Notes under the pieces: generated by a model
Database searches by the model: none
The model's input: only the letters and a program-made list of their open reading frames with translations
What the model was told of the DNA's origin: nothing
Shown here: positions 36,322 through 44,222 of the stretch, in pieces
Layout: each line of letters opens with the position of its first letter
Position numbering within the stretch: the stretch's first letter is position 1
NCBI RefSeq assembly: GCF_040566545.1
Contig: NZ_JBEWZI010000021.1
Span: 5,601-69,600, forward strand
Source: Uliginosibacterium flavum
GTDB lineage: Bacteria; Pseudomonadota; Gammaproteobacteria; Burkholderiales; Rhodocyclaceae
DNA: 64,000 nt
Direction: 5' to 3'
Made by a program: the position numbers and the translations under genes

Positions 36322-37983
36322 TTACCTTGCCCTGCTGATCCTTCTGGACAGCAAAATCACCGGCAGCAGCCCGGCCAGGACGATGGCCAGCGAGGCGGTG
36401 GCGGCCTCACTCAGGCGCTCGTCACTGGCCAATGTGTAGGCCTGCGTGGCCAGCGTATCGAAGTTGAAGGGGCGCATCACCAGGGTGGCGGGCAGTTCCT
36501 TCATCACGTCCACAAACACCAGCAGGCCGGCGGTGAGCAGGCTGCCGCGCAACAGCGGCCAGTGCACCCGGCGCAGGGTGGCGCTGCGGCCTTGGCCGAG
36601 GCTGCGCGCGGCTTCGTCCATCGACGGCGTGATGCGCGCGAGGCCGGATTCGACGGTGCCGAGCGCGACGGTGAGATAGCGCACCAGATAGGCGTAGACC
36701 AGCGCGGCAATGCCGCCGGTGAGGAGCAGGCCGGGGCTGTGGCCGGTGACTTGCTGAATGGCGCTGGCCAGCCATTGGTCGAGGCGCGTCATCGGGATCA
36801 GCACGCCGACGGCAATCACCGAGCCGGGCAGGGCGTAGCCCAGTCCGACCAGACGATTGAGCACGGCCGGAATGCGCGAGCGCGCGAGCCGCGCGGCATA
36901 GCCCAGCAATACCGCCAGCAGCACCGCGCAGAGGGCGGTAACGGCCGCCAGCAGCACGCTGTTATGCACCAGTTCCAGATAGCGGCTGCCGAGCTGGCTG
37001 TCGCCGTCCTTGAAGGCCATGCGCAGCAGCAGCCCAGCCGGCAGCCCGAAACCCGCCAGCAGCGGGCCTGTGCAGGCGGCAATCGCGCCGAGGGCTGCCC
37101 AGCCTCGCAGTACAGCACGCTTGCCCGGACGGGCGCGCGGGCCGGCGCTGTGGCGGGCACGTCCGCGCGAAGCTTTCTCCAGCAACAAGATCAGGGCCAC
37201 ACAGCCCAAGAGGGCCGCTGCCAGCTGCGCGGCGGCCAGGCGATCGCCGAGCGAGAACCAGGCACGGAAGATGCCGGTGGTGAAGGTCTGCACCGCGAAG
37301 TAGGACACGGTGCCGAAATCGGCCAGGGTTTCCATCAGCGCCAGACTCACGCCGGCGATGATCGCGGGGCGCGCCAGTGGCAGCGAGATGCGCCAGAAGC
37401 AGGCCCAGGGGTCGAGGCCGGCGGCGCGCCCGGCTTCGGTGAGGCTGCCAGCGCGTTCCAGAAAGGCGGCGCGGGCCAGCATGTAAACGTAAGGATATAG
37501 CACCAGACTGAACATCACGCAGGCGCCGCCCACGCTGCGCACATCGGGAAACCAGTAATCGGCGCGGCTCCAGCCGAAGAATTCGCGCAGGCCGGTTTGC
37601 AGCGGGCCGACGAACTGCAGGAAGTCCGTGTAGACGTAGGCCAGCACATAGGCCGGCATGGCCATCGGCAGTACCAGCGCCCACTCGAAAAAGCGCCGGC
37701 CGGGGAACTCGGTCATGGTGGTGAGCCAGGCGCAGGCCACGCCCAGCAGCGCCACGCCCAGGCCCACACCCAGCACCATGATCAGGGTATTGAGGATGAA
37801 TTCCGCCAGTACGGTGTCAGCCAGATGCGCCCAGGTCTCGCCCGTGCCGCCGACGAGGAGGCTGCCGGCGACCACCAGCACCGGCACAGCCAGCAGCAAG
37901 GCGAACACGCAACCGGCCAGGGTGAGTGGGCTGAAGGCTTGGCGCAGCTGGGAGATGGGACTTAAGGCGGTGGAGGGCGGCAT
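36322..37983 (-). CDS. fbpB: Iron ABC transporter permease, double-length FbpB type
   Basis: A 553-residue permease with two repeated halves and about twelve membrane helices. Each half has an EAA-type loop: EAGRAAGLDPWACFWRISLP and DEAARSLGQGRSATLRRVHW. This fused arrangement is typical of FbpB/FutB iron permeases. It is divergent from fbpC, and they probably share the Fur-controlled region 38100-38200. The partner fbpA lies 1 kb away beyond a GFA gene and a RAYT remnant, on the opposite strand. Confidence 0.92.
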   Translation of the reverse strand: MPPSTALSPISQLRQAFSPLTLAGCVFALLLAVPVLVVAGSLLVGGTGETWAHLADTVLAEFILNTLIMVLGVGLGVALLGVACAWLTTMTEFPGRRFFEWALVLPMAMPAYVLAYVYTDFLQFVGPLQTGLREFFGWSRADYWFPDVRSVGGACVMFSLVLYPYVYMLARAAFLERAGSLTEAGRAAGLDPWACFWRISLPLARPAIIAGVSLALMETLADFGTVSYFAVQTFTTGIFRAWFSLGDRLAAAQLAAALLGCVALILLLEKASRGRARHSAGPRARPGKRAVLRGWAALGAIAACTGPLLAGFGLPAGLLLRMAFKDGDSQLGSRYLELVHNSVLLAAVTALCAVLLAVLLGYAARLARSRIPAVLNRLVGLGYALPGSVIAVGVLIPMTRLDQWLASAIQQVTGHSPGLLLTGGIAALVYAYLVRYLTVALGTVESGLARITPSMDEAARSLGQGRSATLRRVHWPLLRGSLLTAGLLVFVDVMKELPATLVMRPFNFDTLATQAYTLASDERLSEAATASLAIVLAGLLPVILLSRRISRAR

Positions 37984-37993
37984 GGTTTTGATC

Positions 37994-38016
37994 GTTCCCC
38001 CGCTCTGCGTGGGAAT
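37994..38016. repeat. Short palindrome upstream of fbpB
   Basis: GTTCCC...GGGAAT arms surround CCGCTCTGCGT. This resembles a widespread GTTCCC-CGC-GTGGGAA repeat of proteobacterial intergenic DNA. No function is assigned. Confidence 0.35.
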
Positions 38017-38158
38017 GTGGTTTATGGCGGTTTGTAGCGCTTTGCGCCGGGTTGTGTGCGTAGCGGGTGAAACGGCGGGCGCTGAAGTGTCCGGTCTTGT
38101 GCACCCGTGCAGAGCCTGGAAGCGATCAAGATGGTTTCGGACTTTGGCGTGCTCGCCA

Positions 38159-38177
38159 GATTATAATCATTCTCATC
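38159..38177. promoter_or_regulatory. Fur-box-like site, fbpB/fbpC divergent region
   Basis: GATTATAATCATTCTCATC matches the 19-base Fur consensus at about 13 positions by eye. It includes a TATAAT and lies 26 bases before fbpC. It probably represses fbpC and perhaps fbpB under iron-replete conditions. Confidence 0.55.
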
Positions 38178-38202
38178 TACAAGTTTCGTCAAAGCTGCCG
38201 GC

Positions 38203-39258
38203 ATGACTCATCCCGCTCCCGTTCTATCCGCTCAGGACTTGCGCTTGGCCTATGGCACGCAGGAGGTCGTGCACGGCCTGAGTTTCGAGCTGGTGCCCGG
38301 GAATATCGCCTGTCTGCTCGGCCCATCGGGCTGCGGCAAGACCACGGTGCTGCGGGCGATTGCCGGTTTCGAGCACTTGCTGGCCGGCCAGATCCGCTTC
38401 GAAGGCCGCCTGATCGGCAGCGCCACGCAGCATGTAGTGCCCGAGGCACGCGGCATCGGCATGGTGTTTCAGGACTACGCGCTGTTTCCGCATCTGACGG
38501 TAGCGGCGAATGTGGGCTTTGCCCTGGCCAAAGCCGCCCGCCCCGCCCGCGTTGCGGAGATGCTGGCGCTGGTCGGGCTGGCGGGCGAGGCGCAGAAGTA
38601 TCCGCATGAACTCTCCGGTGGGCAGCAGCAGCGCGTGGCTCTGGCCCGCGCGCTGGCGCCGCACCCGGCGCTGGTCTTGCTGGACGAGCCCTTCTCCAAT
38701 CTCGACACCGAGATGCGCGAGCGCCTGTCGCTGGAGGTGCGCGACATCCTCAAGGCCGCCGGCACCGCCGCCATTCTGGTTACCCATGATCAGCACGAAG
38801 CCTTCGCCATGGCGGACGAAATCGGCGTGATGCATGCGGGCCGCATTCAGCAGTGGGGCAGCGGCTGGCAGCTGTATCACCGCCCGGTGAATCGTTTCGT
38901 GGCGGATTTTGTCGGCCAGGGCGTCATCGTGCGCGGGGTGGTGCGCGATCCGGCGACGGTGGAAATCGAGCTCGGCCGGCTGAATTCGAACGTGCCGGTG
39001 GAGTGCTGTCACGGCTCGACCGAGTGCGAGGTGGATGTGCTGCTGCGCCCGGACGATATCGTGCACGACGATGCCAGTCCGCTGCAGGCCCAGGTGGCGC
39101 GCAAGGCTTTCAAGGGCGCCGAAATCCTGTACACCCTGCGCCTGCCCAGTGGCGTCGAGGTGCTCTCGTTGGTGCCCAGCCACCACGATCACGCCATCGG
39201 CCAGCGCATCGGCATCCGCCTGGATGTTGATCACGTCGTAACCTTTCCCCACGCCTGA
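38203..39258 (+). CDS. fbpC: Iron ABC transporter ATP-binding protein
   Basis: A 351-residue ABC ATPase. Walker A is GPSGCGKTT, the signature LSGGQQQRVALARALA, Walker B LVLLDEPFSNLD, and the H-loop VTHDQHEA. A C-terminal regulatory (TOBE-like) region follows from about 240. Pairing with fbpB and the Fur site supports ferric iron as substrate. The ATG at 38203 is 26 bases after the Fur-box-like sequence. Confidence 0.93.
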   Translation: MTHPAPVLSAQDLRLAYGTQEVVHGLSFELVPGNIACLLGPSGCGKTTVLRAIAGFEHLLAGQIRFEGRLIGSATQHVVPEARGIGMVFQDYALFPHLTVAANVGFALAKAARPARVAEMLALVGLAGEAQKYPHELSGGQQQRVALARALAPHPALVLLDEPFSNLDTEMRERLSLEVRDILKAAGTAAILVTHDQHEAFAMADEIGVMHAGRIQQWGSGWQLYHRPVNRFVADFVGQGVIVRGVVRDPATVEIELGRLNSNVPVECCHGSTECEVDVLLRPDDIVHDDASPLQAQVARKAFKGAEILYTLRLPSGVEVLSLVPSHHDHAIGQRIGIRLDVDHVVTFPHA

Positions 39259-39265
39259 GAGCAGT

Positions 39266-39312
39266 CCTGCCTGAAGATCCGCTCCGAGCGGACGTCTTCA
39301 GTCTGCCTGCCT
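39266..39312. repeat. REP-like hairpin after fbpC
   Basis: CTGAAGATCCGCTC and GAGCGGACGTCTTCAG form an imperfect stem. TGCCTGAAGA places it in the dispersed CTTCAGGCA family. It may terminate fbpC transcripts. Confidence 0.5.
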
Positions 39313-39395
39313 GATTAGCCGCGCCCTGATTGGCTGTTCGGCACATCTGCCTGTAAAGACAATGCCAGAGCGGCTCTTGGGGTAGGAGTCGTTGT

Positions 39396-39441
39396 AGGAA
39401 TTGCCTCTGGCCGCGAGCGCTCGCGGCCAGAGGCAATTCCT
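39396..39441. repeat. Perfect 46-bp palindrome
   Basis: The arm 39396-39418 (AGGAATTGCCTCTGGCCGCG plus AGC) is followed immediately by its exact reverse complement, 39419-39441, with no spacer. Such a site can extrude as a cruciform or act as a terminator in both directions. It lies in the 590-base gene-free spacer between fbpC and the siderophore receptor. Confidence 0.9.
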
Positions 39442-39476
39442 GCAAAATGCTGCCAGCCGCACATAGCGGGGCTCAT

Positions 39477-39536
39477 TGTCGGAGCGAGGTTCACATCGCG
39501 ATTGCCGACTATCGCGATGTGATCCTCGCTCCGACA
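39477..39536. repeat. Second long inverted repeat in the fbpC spacer
   Basis: TGTCGGAGCGAGG (39477-39489) pairs exactly with CCTCGCTCCGACA (39524-39536). The stem continues through CACATCGCGAT/ATCGCGATGTG to a short loop near 39503-39510. It is MITE-like or REP-like. Confidence 0.8.
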
Positions 39537-39576
39537 GTGTGGTGTGGTGTGGTGTGGCGGCGGGCGGCGGGCGGCG
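39537..39576. repeat. Short tandem repeats GTGTG and GCGGCGG
   Basis: About four GTGTG pentamers run directly into three GCGGCGG heptamers. This simple-sequence tract lies upstream of the receptor promoter. No gene is seen in it. Confidence 0.7.
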
Positions 39577-39730
39577 TTCTGCTTTTTGGTCTTTTTTGGT
39601 TTGACCAAAATTCGCGAGAGGTCGTTGTTGGAGCGGCAATGGCCGTTTCAAGGAAGAGCCGCGGCGGAGTAGCGGGCGGGGTCGTGAAAAATTTTCCTGT
39701 AAAGCATTGTCAGTTTTTGCAAATCAATGT

Positions 39731-39770
39731 TTAATGAGAACTGTTCGTATTTGCGAATGGTTCTTGTTCG
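39731..39770 (+). promoter_or_regulatory. Tandem Fur-box-like region before siderophore receptor
   Basis: AATGAGAACTGTTCG is followed by TTGCGAATGGTTCTTGTTCG (39751-39770). The second part aligns base for base with the sites at 44008, 51464 and 60229. It lies about 80 bases before the receptor start. Confidence 0.6.
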
Positions 39771-39848
39771 CCTGACAATAAGCTTGGCTAGCTGCCGCCC
39801 TAATGGCGTGCGCAGTGACCGCCCGGCACCAACCCCGGAGTTTTTCTG

Positions 39849-42116
39849 ATGCCCGCAAACTTTTCTGCCCGCACCGTCCCGCCTGTTCTTGGTCTCTCGC
39901 GGCTGAGTGTGGCCGTTCACCTTGCGCTTGCCTCACTGCTGCTGATGCAGCCCGCACAAGCCCAGACCGCCGCCAAAGACGAGAAAAAAGATGAAAAAAC
40001 CCTCGCGACGGTGCGCGTCAGTGCCGACGGCGTGCCGCAGGAAGTGGAAGCCAAGGGCAGCTATCAGGCCGTGACCAGCACCATCGGCAAGGGCAAGCAG
40101 GCGCTACGCGACATTCCGCAGTCGGTAACGGTGGTGACCGAGAAGCTTATCGACGATCGCAATCTGGATACGCTGAAAGACACGCTGCACATGACTTCTG
40201 GCGTGACCTTCCTGGCCGCCGAGGGTGGCGAGGAAGACATCCGTCTGCGTGGATTCTCACTGCAGGGCACGGGCGACATTTTCGTCGACGGCCTGCGCGA
40301 CCCGGCCATCTATGAGCGCGATACCTTCAACTACGATCGCCTCGAAGTGTTGCGTGGTTCGGCCTCGATGCTCTTCGGTCGTGGCTCCACCGGCGGTGTG
40401 GTGAATCAGGTCAGCAAGCAGGCTTTCCTGCTGGATCAGAACGAAGTTGATCTGACCTACGGTACCGGCAACTACAAGCGCATGGAAACCGACCTGAATT
40501 TCGTGACAGGCCAGGATTCCGCGCTGCGCCTGACCGGCATGAAAACCCTGGCCGACAATAACGGCTCTGGCGCCTCCATCGACAAGGAAGGTGTGGCCGG
40601 CAATTTCCGCTATGGCATCGGTCAGCGTGATGAATTTGAAGTCGGTCTGTATTACCTGAAAAATCGCAATGGCATCAACTACGGTCTGCCCTGGCTGGCG
40701 CCAAACAGTGCGACGTCGGACCGGACGATGATCGACAAGGACCCCGCATCCTATTACGGCGTTGATAGCGACTATGCCAACAGCGATGTGGTGAGTGGCA
40801 CGCTGAGCCACACCCACCGTTTTGGCGGGGATAGTCAGCTCAAGACCTCCTTCCGCACTGGCACGTACAAGCGCGATCAGCGCGCCAGCACGGTGCGCTG
40901 GGGCAATGCTGCTTCGCAGCCCGGTGGTGTGGCGGCGACCGAGCAGTCGATCAGCGATGCGACGGTGCTGAATCGTGGGGTCAACAACAAGATTCAGGAC
41001 CTCGATAATCAGGTGCTGCAGAGCGATTACACCGACAAGTTCAAGTGGTTAGGACTGAATCATGCCGTGACTACCGGCGTGGATTTCAACCATGAATTTC
41101 GTACGACCTACGGTGTCGTTACGGATACCTCCTTGAACAAAACCAACACCACGGTTGGCGACGAAGATGGCACGGGCGGCGTGGATGAGAGCAAGCGTCA
41201 GGTGCGCCGCTCGGGTGAATTCGATGTTACCTCGGCGGGCGCCTACTTCCAGGATCTGGTGCAGGTGGCCGAGCACTGGAAGCTGCTGGGTGGCTTGCGT
41301 TTCGACTATCTGGATGGCAACTATCGCAGCTACTCCACGGCGAATGCCAATACAGGTGCCATCACCGGCGACATGGGGCGTCACGACAAGTTGTGGAGCA
41401 AGCGTGGCGGTGTGCTGTATCAGCCGACGCCGGAGGCTTCTTTCCACTTCTCGTATGGCACCTCGTTCAATACTTCGGGCGATACCTATCAGTACGACGC
41501 CAAGACCTCCAAGACGCCACCGGAGAAGAGCCGGAATGTGGAGTTGGGCAGCAAACTTGATCTGCTGGGAGGGAATCTGTCGACCCGCTTCGCACTCTTC
41601 CACTCGACCAAGTACAACGAGCGCAATACGGACACCGAGTCGGTGAACGACACCAACTTCGTGCTCTCTGCCGAGCGTTACACCAAGGGTTTCGAGACCG
41701 ATATTGCAGGTCGGATCAACGCTGACTGGGAAATGTTCTTCTCTTACACCTGGATTCCGGTCGCCAAGATCGCCAAGGGAGCCGCCGGGCAGAATGAAAC
41801 CGTGGGTCAGCGCCCCGGCTTGATTCCGAAGCATCAGGCTTCGCTGTGGAGCACTTACAAGATCGCCTCGGACTGGCGCTTGGGCGCCGGCGTGAATGGC
41901 CGTACCAAGATGAGTCCGCTGCTGGTCACTGATTTCAAGGTGGATGGCTACCTGACCTATGACGCCATGGTCGAGTATCAGGTGTTGAAAGATCTGAGCC
42001 TTAAGCTCAACGGCAGCAATCTGACCAACAAGCTGTACGGCGACAATCTGTACCGCGGCCACTACGTGCCGGGCAAGGGTCGTACGGTCGAGCTGACGGC
42101 CAGCTACAAGTTCTGA
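39849..42116 (+). CDS. TonB-dependent siderophore receptor (catecholate/Fiu-like)
   Basis: A 755-residue outer-membrane receptor. A long signal region (about 1-38, ending MQPAQAQTA) precedes the plug, which contains RDIPQSVTVVTEKLIDDRN and GSASMLFGRGSTGGVVNQVS, typical of the Fiu/PiuA group for catecholate-type ferric siderophores. The barrel ends in an aromatic-rich strand with terminal Phe (TASYKF). Start is ATG 39849 with GGAG eight bases upstream. Fur control is suggested. No siderophore synthesis genes are seen, so it probably takes up xenosiderophores. Confidence 0.9.
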   Translation: MPANFSARTVPPVLGLSRLSVAVHLALASLLLMQPAQAQTAAKDEKKDEKTLATVRVSADGVPQEVEAKGSYQAVTSTIGKGKQALRDIPQSVTVVTEKLIDDRNLDTLKDTLHMTSGVTFLAAEGGEEDIRLRGFSLQGTGDIFVDGLRDPAIYERDTFNYDRLEVLRGSASMLFGRGSTGGVVNQVSKQAFLLDQNEVDLTYGTGNYKRMETDLNFVTGQDSALRLTGMKTLADNNGSGASIDKEGVAGNFRYGIGQRDEFEVGLYYLKNRNGINYGLPWLAPNSATSDRTMIDKDPASYYGVDSDYANSDVVSGTLSHTHRFGGDSQLKTSFRTGTYKRDQRASTVRWGNAASQPGGVAATEQSISDATVLNRGVNNKIQDLDNQVLQSDYTDKFKWLGLNHAVTTGVDFNHEFRTTYGVVTDTSLNKTNTTVGDEDGTGGVDESKRQVRRSGEFDVTSAGAYFQDLVQVAEHWKLLGGLRFDYLDGNYRSYSTANANTGAITGDMGRHDKLWSKRGGVLYQPTPEASFHFSYGTSFNTSGDTYQYDAKTSKTPPEKSRNVELGSKLDLLGGNLSTRFALFHSTKYNERNTDTESVNDTNFVLSAERYTKGFETDIAGRINADWEMFFSYTWIPVAKIAKGAAGQNETVGQRPGLIPKHQASLWSTYKIASDWRLGAGVNGRTKMSPLLVTDFKVDGYLTYDAMVEYQVLKDLSLKLNGSNLTNKLYGDNLYRGHYVPGKGRTVELTASYKF

Positions 42117-42128
42117 GTTTTATCGTTC

Positions 42129-42156
42129 AAGGGCCCGCACGAGCGGGCCTTTTTTG
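42129..42156 (+). terminator. Terminator after siderophore receptor
   Basis: GGCCCGC and GCGGGCC (42132-42138 / 42143-42149) form a stem followed by TTTTTTT. It lies between the receptor and the DUF1513 gene. Confidence 0.8.
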
Positions 42157-42170
42157 CTTTGGAGTCTCTG

Positions 42171-43304
42171 ATGGACAAGCGTAGTTTTCTTCGTTCCGTA
42201 GCAGCCATGCTGGCCACCTCGGCCCTTCCTTTGCCGGCGCTTGCCGCAGCGGGCAAACCTGTCCGTCTGCTGGCCGGTTGGCGCAGTGGCGTGGCGCTGC
42301 CGGCGCCGCTGATTGGCGGGCCCGGTGATTATGTGGGGATCGTGCAGATTGACTGGGCGCAGCGCGACATCCGCCTGCTCTCCGCGCTGCCGGTCGCCTC
42401 ACGCGGGCATGGCCTGATCAGCGACGGGCAGGGCGGCTATATCGCCCAGGCTTATCGTCACGGCCTGTGGGTTTTGCGTGCCGATGCGGCGGGCAAGGCT
42501 GTTCGTCAGATCGATATCAAGGCCGAATCCGGTCGGGTTTCGGGCGGGCACATCACGTTGTCCGCAGACGGCAAGCAAGTCTTCTGCACCGAAATAGATC
42601 CGGTGAGCGGTGAGGGCTGGATCAGTGTGCGCGATGCTGTCACGCTGACGCGCGTCGCCCAGTGGCCCACGCACGGCATGGATCCGCACCAGGTTCTACA
42701 AGATGCGCAGGGCATGCTGCTGATCGCCAACGGCGGCATTCGCTACACCGACAAGGGTGCCAAGCGCGATCTGGAGCAGATGTCCTCGTCCTTGGTGCGT
42801 CTGAATCCGGCAACGGGTGAAGTGCTCGGCCAGTGGCGCCTGCGCGATGCACGCCTGTCCTTGCGGCATCTGGCCTGGAACGAGACGCCTGCCGGCGAAA
42901 CCCTGCTTGGCATCGCCATGCAGGGCGAGCACGAAAGCCCCGAAGCCCGCAAGAATGCGCCGACCCTGGCGGTGTGGAATGGTAAGGAGCTCTCGATTCC
43001 CAGCCAGTCGCCGCTGGGCGAGGGGTACACCGGTGACATCATGGCCGGCCCCGGTGGCGGCTTCATCCTCAGCGCCCAGCTCTCCGGCAAGGCGCTGCTG
43101 TGGCATCCGGGTGATGCAGCACGCATGTTGCTGATTGCCGACCTGCACCGCGCCGGTGCGCTGTCCGGCCCGGACGATGACGGCGGTTTCTTCATTGCGG
43201 GCGAAAAGGGCCCGGCACGCTGGCATCTGCGCGAAGAGGCGCAAATGCTCGCCTGGCCGATCCCGATGTCGCCGGACAATCATTGGGCGCTGTTGGAGGG
43301 CTGA
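42171..43304 (+). CDS. DUF1513 family exported protein
   Basis: A 377-residue protein with a signal peptide whose start MDKRSFLRSVAAML resembles a twin-arginine signal, but has Lys-Arg instead of Arg-Arg. The body has beta-propeller-like repeats (GGYIAQAYRHGLWVL, GGHITLSADGKQVFCTE, GMDPHQVLQD), the DUF1513 pattern. DUF1513 genes often accompany imelysin-type iron genes in other genomes; none is seen here, but the iron context is consistent. Function is unknown. The ATG at 42171 has GGAG upstream. Confidence 0.85.
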   Translation: MDKRSFLRSVAAMLATSALPLPALAAAGKPVRLLAGWRSGVALPAPLIGGPGDYVGIVQIDWAQRDIRLLSALPVASRGHGLISDGQGGYIAQAYRHGLWVLRADAAGKAVRQIDIKAESGRVSGGHITLSADGKQVFCTEIDPVSGEGWISVRDAVTLTRVAQWPTHGMDPHQVLQDAQGMLLIANGGIRYTDKGAKRDLEQMSSSLVRLNPATGEVLGQWRLRDARLSLRHLAWNETPAGETLLGIAMQGEHESPEARKNAPTLAVWNGKELSIPSQSPLGEGYTGDIMAGPGGGFILSAQLSGKALLWHPGDAARMLLIADLHRAGALSGPDDDGGFFIAGEKGPARWHLREEAQMLAWPIPMSPDNHWALLEG

Positions 43305-43306
43305 AC

Positions 43307-43732
43307 ATGCGGAAACCGCTCCTGATGTTTAGTCTGTTTCTGGCTGCGTGCGCCAGCCTTGGGCCAGAGGTATGGCCCAGTGAGGTGGTCAGCTTCGACA
43401 GGATGGGGCTTCGCAAGCCGCTCAATGTGAGCGCAATGTCGAGCCGGACGTTTGGTTTGCCGTCAGGGCGGGTCGTATGCCTTTTGTGGGTTGATGATCA
43501 GGGGCGTGTCCAGCAGGTTCGCCTGATTGAGGAAAGTGGCTCGCGAGAGCTGGATGGGGCCGTCCTGCGCGGTGCCCGCGGCATGCGTTTTGAGCCCTGG
43601 TCAGCCAGAGGTGAGCCCAAGGCCGTCAGTGTGGTGATGCCCGTAAACTTCAGCAAACGTGTGGAGATTCCACTCAAAGGCATACCTGACATCGTGCACG
43701 GGATCCGTACACCTCCACCTGCCGTGCCGTGA
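43307..43732 (+). CDS. Small lipoprotein with TonB C-terminal-like domain
   Basis: A 141-residue protein. The signal sequence MRKPLLMFSLFLAAC fits a lipobox (LAAC). The mature part has GRVQQVRLIEESGSRELDGA and GARGMRFEPW, the fold pattern of the TonB C-terminal domain that contacts TonB boxes of receptors. There is no membrane-anchored Pro-rich linker, so it cannot energise transport by itself. It lies between two TonB-dependent receptors and may modulate TonB-receptor contact, which is inference. The ATG is three bases after the DUF1513 stop. Confidence 0.7.
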   Translation: MRKPLLMFSLFLAACASLGPEVWPSEVVSFDRMGLRKPLNVSAMSSRTFGLPSGRVVCLLWVDDQGRVQQVRLIEESGSRELDGAVLRGARGMRFEPWSARGEPKAVSVVMPVNFSKRVEIPLKGIPDIVHGIRTPPPAVP

Positions 43733-43839
43733 GCATTCGGCCCTGCCAAGTGGGGCTTTGCGTCGTGGAGTGAGGCGACTCACTGGATCGCTGGCGGAGT
43801 TCGCTGCGTCTGTTTGCCTCACAAAAAATGAGATGCTCG

Positions 43840-43912
43840 TAGAGCCGCTCCCAGCAATGCTCTTCAGGCATGGCCGTCGAAGAGGCTTGCCTGGCGAGCC
43901 TCTCCGGCCACA
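43840..43912. repeat. REP-like element upstream of the heme locus
   Basis: It contains GAGCCGCTCCC, GCTCTTCAGGCA and inverted AAGAGGCTTGCCTGG, a further copy of the dispersed CTTCAGGCA family. The surrounding 43733-44222 (490 bases) holds no gene; it also carries the heptamer array and the Fur-controlled leader. Confidence 0.5.
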
Positions 43913-43919
43913 CTTCCTC

Positions 43920-43982
43920 AGTCGCAAGTCGCAAGTCGCAAGTCGCAAGTCGCAAGTCGCAAGTCGCAAGTCGCAAGTCGCA
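43920..43982 (+). repeat. Heptanucleotide tandem array (AGTCGCA x9)
   Basis: Nine perfect 7-base units, AGTCGCA, end 26 bases before the promoter of the heme receptor operon. Copy number of such arrays can vary by slippage. It differs in sequence from the GCACTCA arrays near metE. Confidence 0.95.
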
Positions 43983-44007
43983 ACGAGTCGATAAAGCCGG
44001 TCTTTTG

Positions 44008-44038
44008 TTGCGAATGATTCTCATTTGTAGGTTATAAT
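44008..44038 (+). promoter_or_regulatory. Fur-boxed promoter of the heme receptor operon
   Basis: TTGCGAATGATTCTCATTTG (44008-44027) is a near-palindromic Fur site. The -10 TATAAT is at 44033-44038, with TTGCGA as a possible -35 at 19 bases. Fur binding would block RNA polymerase directly. Confidence 0.7.
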
Positions 44039-44091
44039 CACTCCGTCGCCATGGCATCGTAGGGATGCACAGGGAGACGGGTGTGGTGTGA

Positions 44092-44198
44092 GCGAGCTGT
44101 TCCTGTGGGGGTGCAGGCTCATATCTCCGGGCTGCCGGCCGATAGGTCGGCAGCCTGTTTTTTGCGCAAGCCAGCGATCTTGAATCAGCCAGCCAGCG
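44092..44198 (+). promoter_or_regulatory. Putative attenuator leader of heme receptor operon
   Basis: Blocks shared with 51551-51641 are GCGAGCT (44092), a terminator-like hairpin with a T-tract, GCGCAAGCCAGCG, and a second GCCAGCG 22 bases after the first. The hairpin arms are GGCTGCCGGCC (44130-44140) and GGTCGGCAGCC (44145-44155), loop GATA, followed by TGTTTTTT. As transcribed, it should end RNA about 60 bases before the receptor start unless read-through is regulated. A frame ending FFAQAS...ASQR stops at TAATG on the receptor start codon. Confidence 0.5.
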
Positions 44199-44222
44199 TC
44201 TTTTCGTTTCAGGATACGCGTA

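Noticed and set aside
39259..39848. Gene in the 590-base spacer before the siderophore receptor
   Set aside because: Short frames there match the palindromes and simple repeats and have no start/RBS or family pattern.
44041..44222. Cobalamin riboswitch before the TonB receptor
   Set aside because: I could not find the conserved B12-box core or the usual GCCACTG-type elements; the shared blocks differ.
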